From Siphonodentalium dalli (Eukaryota > Mollusca > Scaphopoda > Gadilida > Siphonodentaliidae): 64,000 nt of DNA. Both the position numbers and the translations under genes were made by a program. The stretch covers positions 1,612,001-1,676,000 of the forward strand of contig CP136062.1 of NCBI GenBank assembly GCA_032622095.1, written 5' to 3'. Below are positions 44,005 through 56,549 of the stretch, piece by piece. Below the pieces are notes generated by a model, which was given only the letters and a program-made list of their open reading frames with translations, was not told the origin of the DNA and did not search any database. Each line of letters starts with the position of its first letter. Within the stretch, counting starts at the first letter, position 1.

Positions 44005-45299
44005 CATAACATATATTTTACGTCGATGTCACCGCTGACAACTGAGTACGGAGTGCGCAGAAATACAACTGAGTGAGCACACCGATTGAGCCGTATTTAT
44101 ACTTGTGTATATAAACGCTCTTTAAAAACAACACCACATGTGCGGACAATCCTTAATAATTAACCCATCATTCAGGGAAGAATCCAGAGATACAATGTAA
44201 TTTGGGGGCACCTGTTTCCAGCAGAGGATGTACCGATATCCCAATATAACTTTAAAATACGGCTTCTACACCGAACCAACACAGATACAGATGCATATAT
44301 TATAAATATGACATAATATTTCTGATTTAAAAATTCAACATGCAAACGAAGGCTGTATTGCAACTGCAGGTGTTTATTTACAGCGCATATTGTTGAATTG
44401 CCTTGAAAATTCAGGTTGACTCAATATTGTCCACTAGGAGTTTGGGGTCATTTAGGCTTCTCAAGTTTGGGCGCCCATACCTGTAACAGGTATCAAAACA
44501 GCCCTGGAAATTTCCCTGCCATCAATTCCAACGACAGTGGCAGGGTGAAAGGTGAAAGAGTGCTCGGACATTCTCAGAAGCGGTGTGATCGAACTCTATT
44601 GGTTCTGTAACAATGATTCGATTCAAGATACGATTTTGAATCGTTTGCCTGATTTGATTCGATATTCGATTCGAAATGAAAACACCCGATTCGCAGGGCC
44701 CTAGACACCGCCGGTAGAATTCCTATAAATATCCCACTTTCAGTTTGTTTCCCGAGAAATCGAACGCGTTGGTTCTTCAACAAGCTTCTTTGTATAGTAC
44801 ACATCTTAATTGGATTGACAATATGTGCATTTCAGTAAAATACTCCCCTCAGGACAAGAACCAACAGTCATGACTTTTGATTAGTTTCAGTTTGAAGTTG
44901 GGAAGTTATATTGTATAATAGTTTGTACAAAGGGAACGGCATTTATTTTATTTTTTTTGGTTTGAAGCTTTAAGTCGAAGGTGGTGAGCTCATAGTCTGT
45001 TTGCATTTAGACTCTGATTTCTCACATGCCCTGATGCATGATTGACCTAATTTATACTCGGAGTTGCTAGCTATAAGACCCATTCTTTCAATGAACCCTT
45101 GTGCATGTCTGGATTGATATGAATCATAATCATACCACGATATAAGGCCTAAGTGAATCCTATTTGATGGGAATACACATCTATGAAGTTATTTTGTTAT
45201 AAGATTAAAACAGACAGATACATGTACTAGTATATCATAGCTTATGCCAGTGGTTTAGCTGTTGTTCGTTAATAATGCTAGCTATATGGTCATATTAGT
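44005..45299 (+). other. No recognisable gene; one hAT-like end at 44620-44703
   Basis: CGATTCGAAATGAAAACACCCGATTCGCAGGGCCCTA (end 44703) is the reverse of the TAGGGxCCTGCGAAT end at 41350. The remainder is featureless. Confidence 0.4.
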
Positions 45300-45518
45300 A
45301 TTCATGTTGTCGAAATATCTGATACATTATCAAAGGTTGTTAACCCCCTCGGTTGTAGATTAAAAGTCTGTAAAAGTGTACAATCAGGGTATTCAACAAT
45401 AACTGGCATTTTCCAACGTCCGAAATAAATAACGCAGATTAATCGAAAACAGAAATGGTAATCGATTATCTGTTTTATCAACAGTTCATCGATTACAAGA
45501 TTAATCATGGCACCCCTA
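45300..45518 (+). mobile_element. Truncated copy of the TAGRGGTGCC hAT family
   Basis: Matches 39816-39985 from CATGTTGTC through ATCAAAGGTTGTTAA and AATGGTAATCGATTATC to the end ATGGCACCCCTA at 45518. The left half is missing. Confidence 0.65.
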
Positions 45519-45639
45519 GACAGGATACTGGCACACAACCAATAAACATCAATTATATTTGTGCTTTTCCGTGGTATGCTCAAAATTAATACAGATATGT
45601 TAAAATAGAAAAAATGAAAGTGTCAATGACACTGTCGCT

Positions 45640-47310
45640 CAACTTAGGTAGGGGAACAATTTAATGCTTGGCAGTAAATGGAGGGATGTGGTCTGTAGGC
45701 TGTGCCGACGGATTTAGTGATGCAACTAATTTACTTTAGAGTAAATCCTAAAATGGCCACCGGCGGCCTTTTTTTTGCCGAATGACCGGTACATGTCAAT
45801 GTCAACATTCATGAAGATCAAACAAACAGATCGGTCTATAACCCTTAGCATGGATTTTGAAGAAATATTTAGTCATACATGTACAAAGAGAACAATCCAA
45901 AGGTACGACCTATAGCCCGTGCTAATGGATTGAATTTTGTAATCCAAAATGGCCGCTGGTGGCCATGTTTTTTGTCCGAATGACCCCAAAAAGACTCGTT
46001 CCCATTTACATTCCAATTTCAACATCTGTGACAAATTTTATGTTGATCAGACTAAAGGTACGACATGTAGCCCGTGCTAACGGATTTAGCCATACAAAGA
46101 GTAACATCCAAGATGGCTGCTGGCGGCCATGTTTTTTGGCCTAATGACACAAAAATTACTCGTTCCCATCTACAAGTCAATATTAACACCAACGACAAAT
46201 TTCATGATGATCAGATGTACAAAACGACCTGTAGCCCGTGCTAATGGATTGAATTTTGAAATCCAAGATGGCCACTGGCGGCCACGTTTTTTGTGGAATG
46301 ACCCCAAAATGACTCGTTCCCATCTAAATTCCAATTTGAACAGCCGTGACAAATTTTAAAATGATCAGGCTAAAGGTACGACCTGTAGCCTGTGCTAAAG
46401 GATCTAGGCATACAAAGAGTAAAATACAAGATGGCTGCTGACAGCCATGTTTTTTGGCCGAATGACCCCAATATAACTCGTTCCCATCTACAAGTCAATG
46501 TTAACACCCACGACAAATTTCATGATGATCAGATGTACAAAATGACCTGTAGCCCGTGCTAATGGATTGAATTTTGAAATCCAAGATGGCCGCTGGAGGC
46601 CATGTTTTTGTCCGAATGACCCCAAAACTACTCGTTCCCATCTACATTCCAATTTCAACAGCCATGAAAAAGTTTATGATGATCAGACAAAAGGTACGAA
46701 CTGTAGCCCGTGCTAAAGGATTTAGTCATATAAAGAGTAAAATCCAAGATGGCTGCTGGTGGCTATGTTTTTTGGCCGAATGGCCCCAAAATGACTCATT
46801 CCCATCTACATGTCATTGTTAACATCCATGACAAATTACATGTTGATCTGACCAAAGGTATGACCTGTAGCCCGTGCTAAAGGATTCAGTCATGCAAAGA
46901 GTAAAATATAAGATGGCTGCCAGCGGCCACGTTTTTTGGCCAAATGATCCCAACATTACTCGCTCCCATCTACATGTACATGTCAATATTAATATCCACG
47001 ACAAATTTCATGATGATCAAACGAACAGTACGACATGTAGCCCGTGCTAATGGATTGCATTTTGAAATCGAAGATGGCAGCTGGAGGCCATGTTTTTTTT
47101 CCGAATGAGCCCAAAATGAATCGTTCCGGTCTAAATGTTGATGTCAACAGCTATGACAAATTTCATAATGATCCGACCAAATTTACGACCTGTAGCCTGT
47201 ATTGTTGACAGATCATGCACACGTACACACGCACACATGGACGACGGACGACAAAGCCATGGCAATAGCTCAAACTTTACAAAGTAAAGTTGAGCTAAAA
47301 ATGAAGCTCA
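45640..47310 (+). mobile_element. Large pearl-like array, about ten core units
   Basis: Monomers of about 150-165 bp contain CAAGATGGCTGCTGGCGGCC, GAATGACCCCAAAA, ACTCGTTCCCATCTAC, GACAAATTTCATGATGATCA and GACCTGTAGCCCGTGCTAA. Two monomer types alternate, one with GGATTTAGTCATACAAAGAG and one with GGATTGAATTTTGAAATCC, giving a dimeric higher-order unit of about 310 bp. The array ends with GTACACACGCACACATGGAC-GACGGACGAC and a terminal inverted motif AGCTCAAACTTTACAAAGTAAAGTTGAGCTAAAA (about 47268-47300). Frames running through it are repeat translations. Confidence 0.7.
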
Positions 47311-47530
47311 ATCGCGCTATCATCAAACTTTAAACAAAATGAGTTATGTAGCCTGTTCTAGATGTGTGCACGACTTGGCGAAGTTAGGAGTCTTAATTTT
47401 CAACACACACAGTACATGACATGTAGCTTCTATTAACGTATTTAGAGCTTTTAGATTCGCAATGCTATTTGTTCATCTACGGTAGATTCTAGATAATTTT
47501 GTTATTAATAATATTACTACACGTCACCTA
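47311..47530 (+). other. No recognisable feature
   Basis: Short spacer between the pearl-like array and the next MITE. Confidence 0.35.
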
Positions 47531-47892
47531 CCCTGCTGAACAAAACAAGTGTCCACTTACTACTGGTAGTAACCGTGTTGCAGTTAGCATTGCCACCGCA
47601 GCCAAAATGCAACTACACCGCGGCTGCACCGGCTAACTACAGTTGGGCCACGGTGTACTTGCTGTTCGGCCATGGTGTAGTTGCCGCGGTGTCGTTCATT
47701 AAACCGAAAAAAAAACAATACAAACCAGAAATCTGACCACAGTGTACATGCCGCTCAGTCGGGGTCTAGTTGTCGTTTGGCCATGGTGTACCTGCCGTTC
47801 GGCCGCGGTGTTCAAATGCAGTTACAAACTCTGACACTTCAGCCGAATGGCAAATACACTGCAGTGCCAATGGACACTTATTTTGTCCGAGG
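47531..47892 (-). mobile_element. Tc1-like MITE, complete copy (362 bp)
   Basis: CCCTGCTGAACAAAACAAGT on the left and its inverse (GACACTTATTTTGTCCGAGG) on the right, with TA at 47529-47530 and 47893-47894. Orientation is opposite to 9781-10168. The interior carries GGCCACGGTGTACTTGC and GCCGTTCGGCC boxes. Confidence 0.7.
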
Positions 47893-47894
47893 TA

Positions 47895-48560
47895 GTTGGC
47901 ATAGTATGGAATTCAACACGACAGTGCCCAATGCTTACCGGTATGTTTTGAAAATGAGAGATTATTCTAAGATGCCTGTCATTTTGTTAGATATCACTTT
48001 TACGAAATAACGGCCATGTTTAAAGAGTTACACCACAAAGACACAAACTCCACAAAAGATGTAAAACATTATAAACTCAGGGTGGGTGGGCTTGGGAGAG
48101 GCGGTTGTCACTGTAAAAACAAGACAGTCAATGACTGTGGGGTCGCTCACCAGACTGCAAAGACTGATGAGACTGGGACTCTGCCACTCTGGAGACCAAA
48201 ACAGTCAGAACTTTTCATAATCACTTTAAAAGAAGTAGATTTAAACAGGATATGTGGCTAAAGAGACTTCAAGTATGTAGATTGGTAAAAATCCTCCTTG
48301 AAATTGCCAACTGTACACTACTGATCACCCCCCTCCTCCAGCTCAACAAGTCCCCTCCTGACCGGGCTCCAGACTCCCAAGTCTTAGGTTGGAATTTCAC
48401 CACCGAAACCTCAAACTTTCTCAATTGTTGGAAATTTCCCTCTCACAAGCGCCTTTTTTCTAAAACCAGTTAGACATGTTTGAAGCCTAATTATCCATGG
48501 ACCCAAAACACAATTCATGTATGTCAGACCAATCAGTCAGGTGGTTCCAAGGTAGATGTT
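47895..48560 (+). other. No recognisable gene
   Basis: Two overlapping frames (48016-48261 and 48252-48473) have no domain pattern. Codon use is not distinctive. Left unannotated. Confidence 0.35.
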
Positions 48561-51500
48561 TTAATGAATTTGGTATTTCAATGATTTTATTAGACACAAA
48601 AGTGTTAACTCCCCATAGCCTGCCATTTCTTGACAGGTTGGCCTCATTTTAACAAATCTGAATCTCAGTCACTAAAGGATCCTCCTGATTCCTCCATACT
48701 ATATGTAAGCTAAATAGTCCAAACTCTCTTGAGAAGACATTTTAAGGTCCCACCCTATTTCACCGGGTGACCACATCTGAATAAATTTGAATCCCAGACA
48801 CCAAAGAACCCTTCATACATATCATAAATATCAGTAAAATAGACCTGATAGTCTTTGTGAAGGAAGCATATTAAGAGGGAACCTGTCCTTCGCTTGGCCC
48901 CTATTTGACCAGGTGACCCCATTTAAAAAAATCTGAATTGCAGTCAAGGAAGAACATTCCATTCTATATAAGCCAACTAGTTCTTGCAAACATATTTTAA
49001 GAATTACTATGTAGTGAAATAGTTAAGTCTCTGGCTCTGCCCTTATTTGACTTTGTGATCCCATTTTCACAAATCTGATAAGGATAAGATTTAAGTTCCC
49101 CAGTTGAAGTTGGTGATATTCACCCATTGGGCACCTCATTTATGAATTTTATCTTCTGCAAATTAGGGGATATAGAAACTTCCTAGAAGGGAAATTTAAC
49201 TAATAACAATGTAAATTTGATACTATAGATACTTCCCAGAAGATGAGGCCTAAGCAGAATGAGATCTCCAGAGGGTGAATTTGGTGATGCTAGCCCACTG
49301 TGTGGGATAGCATCACAAAAAGCGTGTCTGTTCCTACATTGTGCATGCCTGGCCTCAAGCAACACAATGTATTATACAATCAAGCCTTGAAATAGTGTGA
49401 TAGTGTGTCTGTCATTTGCAGAATGAGGTCCTCAGAGGGTGAATTTAGTGACGCTATCCCGCACAGTGGGCTAGCATCACTAAATTCACCCTCTGGGGAC
49501 CTCATTCTGATAAGGCCCTCAACTGCTATGGAAGACCTAGAATAAGATTGAAGTTCCCCAGTTGAAGTTGGTGATGTTCACCCATTGGGCACCTCAATTG
49601 TGAATGTTATCTTCTGCAAATTAGGGGATATAGAAACTTCCTAGAAGGGAAATTTAACTAACAACAATATAAATTTGATACTATTGACACTTCCCAGAAG
49701 ATGAGGCCTAAGCAGAATGAGGTATCCAGATGGTAAATTTGGTGATGCTAGCCCGCTGTGTGGGATAGTATCACTAAAAGCATGTCTGTTCCTACATTGT
49801 GCATGTCTGGCCTCAAGCAACACAATGTATTATACAATCAAGCCTTGAAATAGTGTGATAGTGTGTCTGTCATTTGCAGAATGAGGTCCTCAGAGGGTGA
49901 TTTAGTGACGCTATCCCGCACAGTGGGCTAGCATCACTAAATTCACCCTCTGGGGACCTCATTCTGCTAAGGCCCCCAACTGCTATGGCAGACCTAGGAT
50001 AAGATTGAAGTTCCCCAGTTGAAGTTGGTGATGTTCACCCATTGGGTACCTTAATTATGAATTTATCTTCTGCAAATTAGGGGATATAGAAACTTCATAG
50101 TAGGGAAATGTAACTAACAACAATGTTAATTTGATACTATAGATACTTCCCAGAAGATGAGGCCTAAGCAGAATGAGGTCTCCGGAGGGTGAATTTGGTG
50201 ATGCTAGGTCGCTGTGTGGGATAGCATCACTAAATTCACCCTCTGGGAACCTCATTCTGCAAATGACATTAGTCCTGATATGAACAATACATGATAGATT
50301 GGGAATTAATGACTTCTAGCAGATCTGTAAGGAATGTTTATAAACATATCAAGATTCTCCAGTTAAAGTTGGTGATGTGCACCCATTGGGCACCTCAATT
50401 ATTCATTTTATATTCACAAATTAGGGGATATAGAAACTAAACAGAAGGGAAAAAGTAGGTAAAAATGTCAATTTAAGTGCCTATATACTTCCCAGAAGAT
50501 GAGGCCTAAGGCTAGTGTATTTGGTGATGCTAGACTGCTGTGCAGGGTAGCATAACTAAATTCACCCTCTGGGGACCTCATTCTGCAAATGCCAGACCCA
50601 CTAAATTCAGGTTAATACAATTGACTTAATCTGCTGGTGGGAGAGATCCTGAGGGTTAGGAGATGAGATAGGGTGGAATGCTGTTGGTTGGGGGCAGGGT
50701 GAGGTTCTGGGTCATGTGGGGGGAGGGTGATATTGTTTTATGTATGTCAAATTGATCAAGGAGTTCCTGAATTTTTTATTATTTTTTTTGGAATTATGGC
50801 CCTGGCCCAACCCCTATTTGACCCAGCGACCCCATTTGAACAAATCTGAATCCCAGTCATTCAATGACCCCCATACCAAATATAAACTAAACCGGCATAA
50901 TGGTTCTAGACAAGAAGTCGTTATAAGAATTACCAAGGAGGAATATAGTTATGGCCCTGGTTTCGCAACTATTTGACACACTGACCTCATTTGAACAAAT
51001 CTGAATGACAGTCACCTAGGGAACATCCACACCAAATATGATCAAAATGCAAAAATGTAATTGTGTTAGAGTTATGTCCCTGGCTCTGCCCCTATTTGAC
51101 ACAGTGACCCAATTTGAACAAATCTGATTCCCAGTCACCCAAGGTCCCTCAGTACCAAATATAAGCTAAATCGGCCCAATATTTTTTAGAAAAAGTCATT
51201 GTAAGAATTACTATGAGTTATGGCCCTGGTTTCTCAACGAATTGATCGGGTGACCTCAATTGAACAAATCTGAACACCAGTTACACAAGGACCCTCCATA
51301 CCAAATATTAGCTAAATCGGCACAATGGTTATGGACAAGAAGTTGTTGTAAGAATTACTATGGATGAATAGAGTTACAATGTACGGCCCTGGTTTCGCAA
51401 CTATTTGACCCAGTGACCTCATTTGAACAAATCTGAATAAGAGTCACATAGGGAACATCCACACCAAATATGAACCAATTCGGTCCAATGGAACTTCAGA

Positions 51501-51625
51501 AGAAGATGTTCAAAGAATTGTTGACGGACGGATGGACGGCTCGACGAACGGACGGACGACGGACGAGGAGTGATGACTATAGCTCCACCGGAGACTTCGT
51601 CTCAGGTGAGCTAAAAAGTCCATGT
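48561..51625 (+). mobile_element. Composite pearl-like element with an embedded palindromic tandem array
   Basis: Outer core units (48600-49080 and 50800-51480, about 150 bp each) share GCCCCTATTTGACCCAGTGA, TTTGAACAAATCTGAATCCC and ACCAAATATAAGCTAAATCG. They end with GACGGACGGATGGACGG at 51524 and the terminal hairpin GACTATAGCTCCACCGGAGACTTCGTCTCAGGTGAGCTAAAA (51570-51614). The outer array is interrupted at about 49085-50600 by the repeat described next. Confidence 0.65.
49085..50600 (+). repeat. 457-bp tandem array containing long hairpins
   Basis: AGAAGATGAGGCCTAAGCAG recurs at 49238, 49696 and 50152 and, shortened, at 50494 (spacings 458, 456, 342). Each unit contains a near-perfect palindrome of about 90 bp (CAGAATGAGGTCC to GGGACCTCATTCTG, arms about 43 bp, e.g. 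49417-49510 and 49876-49970). A single copy lies at 21591-21682, showing the hairpin is itself a dispersed element. Confidence 0.75.
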
Positions 51626-52002
51626 GTATCTGTGGACAGATGCACCCATGACAATATACCAGGACAAATGTTGTAATGGGGGAAGTCTGTAATTTGCAGA
51701 TACCGAACTTGGTACCTGGCCGATTTCTGTTTTTGTTTATCAGAATACTCTGACCAGGTTGTGATCCCAGGTCCGCTGGCATGAAAGACCAGTATGCTAC
51801 CTCTCGGCTACCAACTTTCCATAAGTCAGCCCAAAAAATCACCTGTTGTATTTAATTCAGTTATACTTTCGGTCATGAAGTCGACCAATCAAAACTGCTT
51901 CCGGGTGCGGTCGCTTACGTCCTGAATTTGGTGACAGGGAATAAAATAAATATTTATCATGGAATCGGGTCTAAAAAGTCACGTAAATAATGTAATCTCG
52001 AG
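51626..52002 (+). other. No recognisable feature
   Basis: Spacer, including the left copy of the ATCTCGAG duplication at 51995-52002. Confidence 0.35.
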
Positions 52003-52928
52003 TAGGCCTGTAACGATTTATCGCGATTTCGATTCATGATTCTATATGTGATTAATTTGTAATTTCGATACACTATGATACAGTTCCGCTTCCATATTAT
52101 GCAGTTACCATACGAAGTCAATCGGGTCCCCTCGTTCGTTTCCGTAAGCTGTGCATGCTTACTACTTGTTATCGGAAGGAAATCTGTAAATTTTGTTTGT
52201 TTCCTTGAGCTCGCACTTTGACCTTTGACACAAACGTTGGAGGAAGTGAAATGACTGACCACCGTAACCTAGCCTCAGACTGTAAGTCATGCTCCTATTG
52301 GTTTAATTTGATGAACAAATCAAATACTAGTATATTGGATATATCGTCTGCGCAAAACAACAACACGTGGGCCGTGTAAAGATGTCTGCTCAAGAAAGCT
52401 TAAAACTTGTCAACCCCGGCCTACAGGTAGAAAATCTGGCAGTATTTCGGTTTTGGGACGTAACCCTTTGAGGATGGAAAGCCATGCATTAAGACAGACA
52501 GAACTAAAACGATCTGCAAATTATGTTCGACGGCAACCTCTTACAAGACTGGTGTTACGACCAACATGTCGCACCATTTGAAACGACATCATTCCCAGCC
52601 AGCTGTTGTGATTATGTGATATATAAACAGATGAGTGAGAAACTTTTCAACTCTTTTACCGACTTCAGTATCAATATGTCATGTTGTACTGGTATTGTAC
52701 GAGCATACTACATTACTACATACACAAACCGGTAGAACTAAACAATTATGAAACTCCACAGTAATATTAGAAAAACTATCATTAAACCTCAACCTGAGAG
52801 TTGCGCAAATGTGGAGTGTTGAATAGCTATTTTCTCGTGGGATAAAAGTTTGCGTATTGTGACACGCATCGTATCGTTTGCCCCGTATCGCGATACGTAT
52901 CGTGACCAAGCGTATCGTTACAGGCCTA
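52003..52928 (+). mobile_element. hAT-type element (926 bp) with TSD ATCTCGAG and a BED-finger relic
   Basis: Ends TAGGCCTGTAACGATTTATC on the left and, inverted, TAGGCCTGTAACGATACG on the right. The exact 8-bp TSD ATCTCGAG lies at 51995-52002 and 52929-52936. The interior keeps part of a transposase gene (see 52382-52622) but no catalytic RNase-H-like domain, so it is an internal deletion derivative. Confidence 0.85.
52382..52622 (+). pseudogene. BED-type zinc finger remnant of a hAT transposase
   Basis: From 52437 one frame gives W-x-Y-F-G-F, an in-frame TAA (52461-52463), a Glu-Asp-Gly-Lys turn, then TICKLC (Cys codons 52515 and 52524) and THMSHHLKRHH-like residues (His codons 52572-52592), the order of a BED zinc finger (aromatic pair, C-x2-C, H-x4-H). 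BED fingers are the N-terminal DNA-binding domains of many hAT transposases. An ATG at 52382 opens a short frame one base out of phase with the finger. The stop and the phase break show the gene is dead; the catalytic part is gone. Confidence 0.7.
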
Positions 52929-52936
52929 ATCTCGAG

Positions 52937-54675
52937 CTGGGATCTTCACGTTCCGATGAATAAATCATTAAACAGGTATGAACAAAGAAGTACATTCCCC
53001 GCGTTATATTTTGACTTTATAAGGTTCCCTGTCAAAACTTACAAAAAGTTCCCGGGTTTTGTACTGGTGGAATATATGATCTCTACGGTCGATAGCATTT
53101 ATTCATGACATGATCTAAACATAAGGTAATCAATTGCGTTCTGCATCTAGCGATCACGCACCGTGTAGACAATTTATACAGTGTCGATACAGATTACAAA
53201 TATATGCGGCGATTAATTACCGCCACAGGTTGCGATCGAAGTTCCTAGTTTGTCTAATGCATGTCTATTTTGAACGGCATACATTCAAAATGACCTACGT
53301 TCGCTAACTTGGCAAACTTGTGTTTCAATTTTTGTGATCTTAGGTCATTTACCATTATGTTATCTAACGCAAAAAACAAGGTTACACCAAAGTAACACCG
53401 ATTTGAAAATATTTGGTGTCGACGTCGAAACAGGTCCCTGATATTGACATCGAATTGAATCTTGAATATTCGCAGGTCCCTATGTTAACACCAATCAATG
53501 GTTGTTGAATGAATATCAGCAAAGTGAAATCACCATGTAGAAATTTGATACTGTGCTCTGAGTCAGAGTCAGAATGACATTGACAATGACATACCACATG
53601 GTGCATCGAATTTTCGGAATGCAATTTTTGTGTTTTCATTTTCAAAGTTTTGCCTGTCATCACGCTAAAAGTATCTACATGTAGGCCTACAGATGCTTAG
53701 AAGAATTGAGTTCACAAATATGCACATATAGCTTACCTGCTCAGTTTATCTCAGTTGTTGTGTTAACGACAATCACCAGCACTGACCTTGTTCGCGAAAT
53801 TGTGGCAGGACTTTTTTCTTTTTGTGATTGCGTACTAATTCATAGCACAAACTTATATCTCTTCGCTCGTTGGCAGAAATACATAATATTTTCAATACTT
53901 ATAACTACATAAATAGTTTGTTTCACACAATCACAGAATAGTATGGTTTTAAATGGTTAATACGTTTGGCACTATATCTTGTTATCTTCCAATTGTATGA
54001 TTTACTTTGATATCGATTTTTAGATCGTAATTGTATCGATAAAAATCTGGTTGAAGCATTCAATCGAATCTTATAGTTTCGGTTTGAACTTTGTGAATAG
54101 TGCATCATTCTTTCAGGCGAAAATACCGATAGAAAATTGAAAATGGTCTCTACAGGTGCATTCATGCGGCTGGAATTCATTTTCTGGGCAAATATTTTTA
54201 ATATTTTATTTTAATTTGTAAACAACACTTTTTCATGCAATTTAATTCACGCTTTGTTTTAACTCTTGCGCTTTAGTTTGATTTGTTTCCAATTATAATC
54301 AAATAGAGTGTATAGACCTGTTGGAAATACATTATAAACTGGCTCCTTGCCCTTGTAAATAACAAAGTACATCAATGATTGTGTGACGTTTAATCGTCGT
54401 TTATAGAAATACATGTAGGAGAATGTTGCAGATCGACTGATTTGCGTTGGCATCTTGACAGCATTTTACGACAATAATGCTTTAGGCCCACCGATCCTAT
54501 GTGCGACATTCGTGCTCCCCAAAATTCAAAATTCAAGGGTCGTATTATTTAAAAATAGGTGACGTCACAAAATCAGATATAGCCTATATACGACCCAAAG
54601 CGTCTTTGGTTCGTTATCAAGCTGGAAACAGGTAGGTTCTGAAAATAGACACACTGGTGGTGTAGAAACTGTTCT
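52937..54675 (+). other. No recognisable gene; hAT-like end near 53400-53482
   Basis: 53400-53482 contains ATTCAATTCG...ATTCGCAGGTCCCTA, the reverse of the TAGGGACCTGCGAAT end at 41350. The remainder has short frames without motifs. Confidence 0.4.
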
Positions 54676-55859
54676 CAGAGGCGGACTGGGCCAAAAAACC
54701 GGCCCGGGAAATTAATTGAATACCGGCCCATCTGTTCGGGGGGGGGGGGGGTGGGTGTCCACAGTCCACCTTGGGAAATTCCAACTGCACCCCCCCCCCC
54801 CCTTGAATCAGAATCAGACCAAATACATGTTTTTGCATTTGCACCTCTGGCATAATATATCCTATATATTCACAAACCATGGTTCTATATATTCCCGATA
54901 TGAGACCATTCAGATATTTTTACCTGAAAAATTGCATAAATTCTGACATCTAGCGGTCTAACTCCAGACAAATGCACACGGCTACGGACAAGAGACCAGG
55001 ACACACCGGGCTGTTCATGGTGTGTTGTTCGGTTCGGGGTGAGAAAATTTTGAAAACTATACAAGAAAATCGCAAATCCTAGCATCTAGACAGGCATCAA
55101 CTGAAGCGTTCCTATTTTGTAGTAAATTTCAATTGGGGGAGGTTCAGGGAGGGGCGCGTGAGATTTGTTTGGGATTTACAGCTGGAATCTCGAGATTAAC
55201 GGGGTCTTTACGTGGTGTTATTATATATTATGCTGACAAGTTCATTTAATGACAAAATTACGATTAGCCAATTCGGCTGGTTAAACAACACATGTGGCGG
55301 CCCACGTCCGGAATTTTCCCGGTCTCTCGATCAGCCCCCCCACCCTGAACGTCACATTATGCTCACATTGGGAACCTGCAAACTTCCCAATTTAGGTAAC
55401 TTCTGTCTTTCATCGCCGGTTTTCCACTTCTAGGGTGATATATATTTATATATATATATTGGCAGTACATATTATCCGAAGTAAAACATTTGATATGTGG
55501 AATAATTTCCGAATCAATATATTCTTGTTTAGTGACGGTTCCAAATACGGTTACAATCGGGACAATCTCAGACGTCGTCCTAAAATGGAATTCACTTCAT
55601 GAATTTATGTGAGAAGAGTGCCATCTTATATAATTATTGGATACACAGCAGGTTAAACAACACATGTGGTGGCCCACGTCAGTTTCATTTGCGGCCTAAG
55701 TTGTGGTTGGGGTGGCCCAACCACATATACCCCCCCCCCCAAACCGTTAAAAAAAAACTCGGATTCTCGCTTGATAGAAAATCACATGGAATCAGAATTT
55801 TTCCGGCCTCCGGCCCATCGGGAAATTTTCCGGTCTCCCGATCGGCCAGTCCGCCTCTG
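54676..55859 (-). mobile_element. hAT-type element of the CAGAGGCGGACTGG family (1,184 bp)
   Basis: CAGAGGCGGACTGGGCCAAA at 54676 and its inverse GGCCAGTCCGCCTCTG ending at 55859. Collinear, in reverse, with 42859-43996, including the internal second terminal-like motif (about 55315-55335). Flanking octamers ACTGTTCT and GTTGTTGA do not match, so the TSD has decayed or a flank was rearranged. Long G/C homopolymers at 54739, 54791 and 55732. Confidence 0.75.
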
Positions 55860-56549
55860 GTTGTTGATGTTAAATCATATGCGCTGGCCGTGTCCTCCAG
55901 CCTCCAGGTGGTTCCATGCAATGATTGTTTTGACAAAGAATGAGTTTTTATACTGTTTGTCCTTATTGTTTCGTAGGAAAGCTTCAACTAGTTTAGTAGT
56001 TATAATATAAGAGGACGAAAGTCTTGTAAATCTTCTTAGATCTATCTTCTATTCAGGTTGAAATGAAACTCAGTGAAATTTGCCCGCGTCAATTAGAGTT
56101 TGGACCTTTGGTATCCGCAAGACACCTGATTCTCAAAGAACACAGAATCTTGAGTGACAGCAAAATAACAATTTTGGCAAAATGTATTATCCCGACACGA
56201 AGTATGACCTTTACCTTTATGTGCAGAGCCAATCAGAGCTCGTCCTTAGCACATGTGCGCACCGGGCGCTATGCTTAAGCCGTTCTATTTTTAGATACTG
56301 ACTCATCTGGCAACGTACTTATTAAGCAGAACACCGGCTCTCAATAAAAGTGTAATGTCGCGTTTCTTCGTTGTTTCTCAGTGGATGTGAATGCAATTTG
56401 GTACATGTATGTGTGTCCGAGTTTTGTTTTTTAATTTACAAATTTCGCGTAGAAGATTTGTTTACAATCGAGATGGCTAACCACACACTGTGCCACGGTA
56501 ATATTTCACCGAATGACATGTTATCAAACTAGACATGCTGTGATTAATC
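55860..56549 (+). other. No recognisable gene
   Basis: A 71-codon frame (56063-56278) and a short ATG frame at 56473 show no motif. Confidence 0.35.

Noticed and set aside
41350-44703. hAT element spanning the two facing TAGGGxCCTGCGAAT ends
   Set aside because: The flanking octamers GAATGGCT and GACACCGC do not match, and the interior contains unrelated complete elements.
45640-47310. Several 60-82 codon frames in the pearl-like array
   Set aside because: They recur with the monomer period and are repeat translations.
49085-50600. CRISPR-like array
   Set aside because: The units are 342-458 bp with long internal palindromes, in eukaryotic-type DNA, and have no regular short repeats with unique spacers.
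54676-55859. TSD for the reverse hAT copy
   Set aside because: ACTGTTCT and GTTGTTGA do not match; only the inverted ends and alignment to 42859-43996 support the limits.
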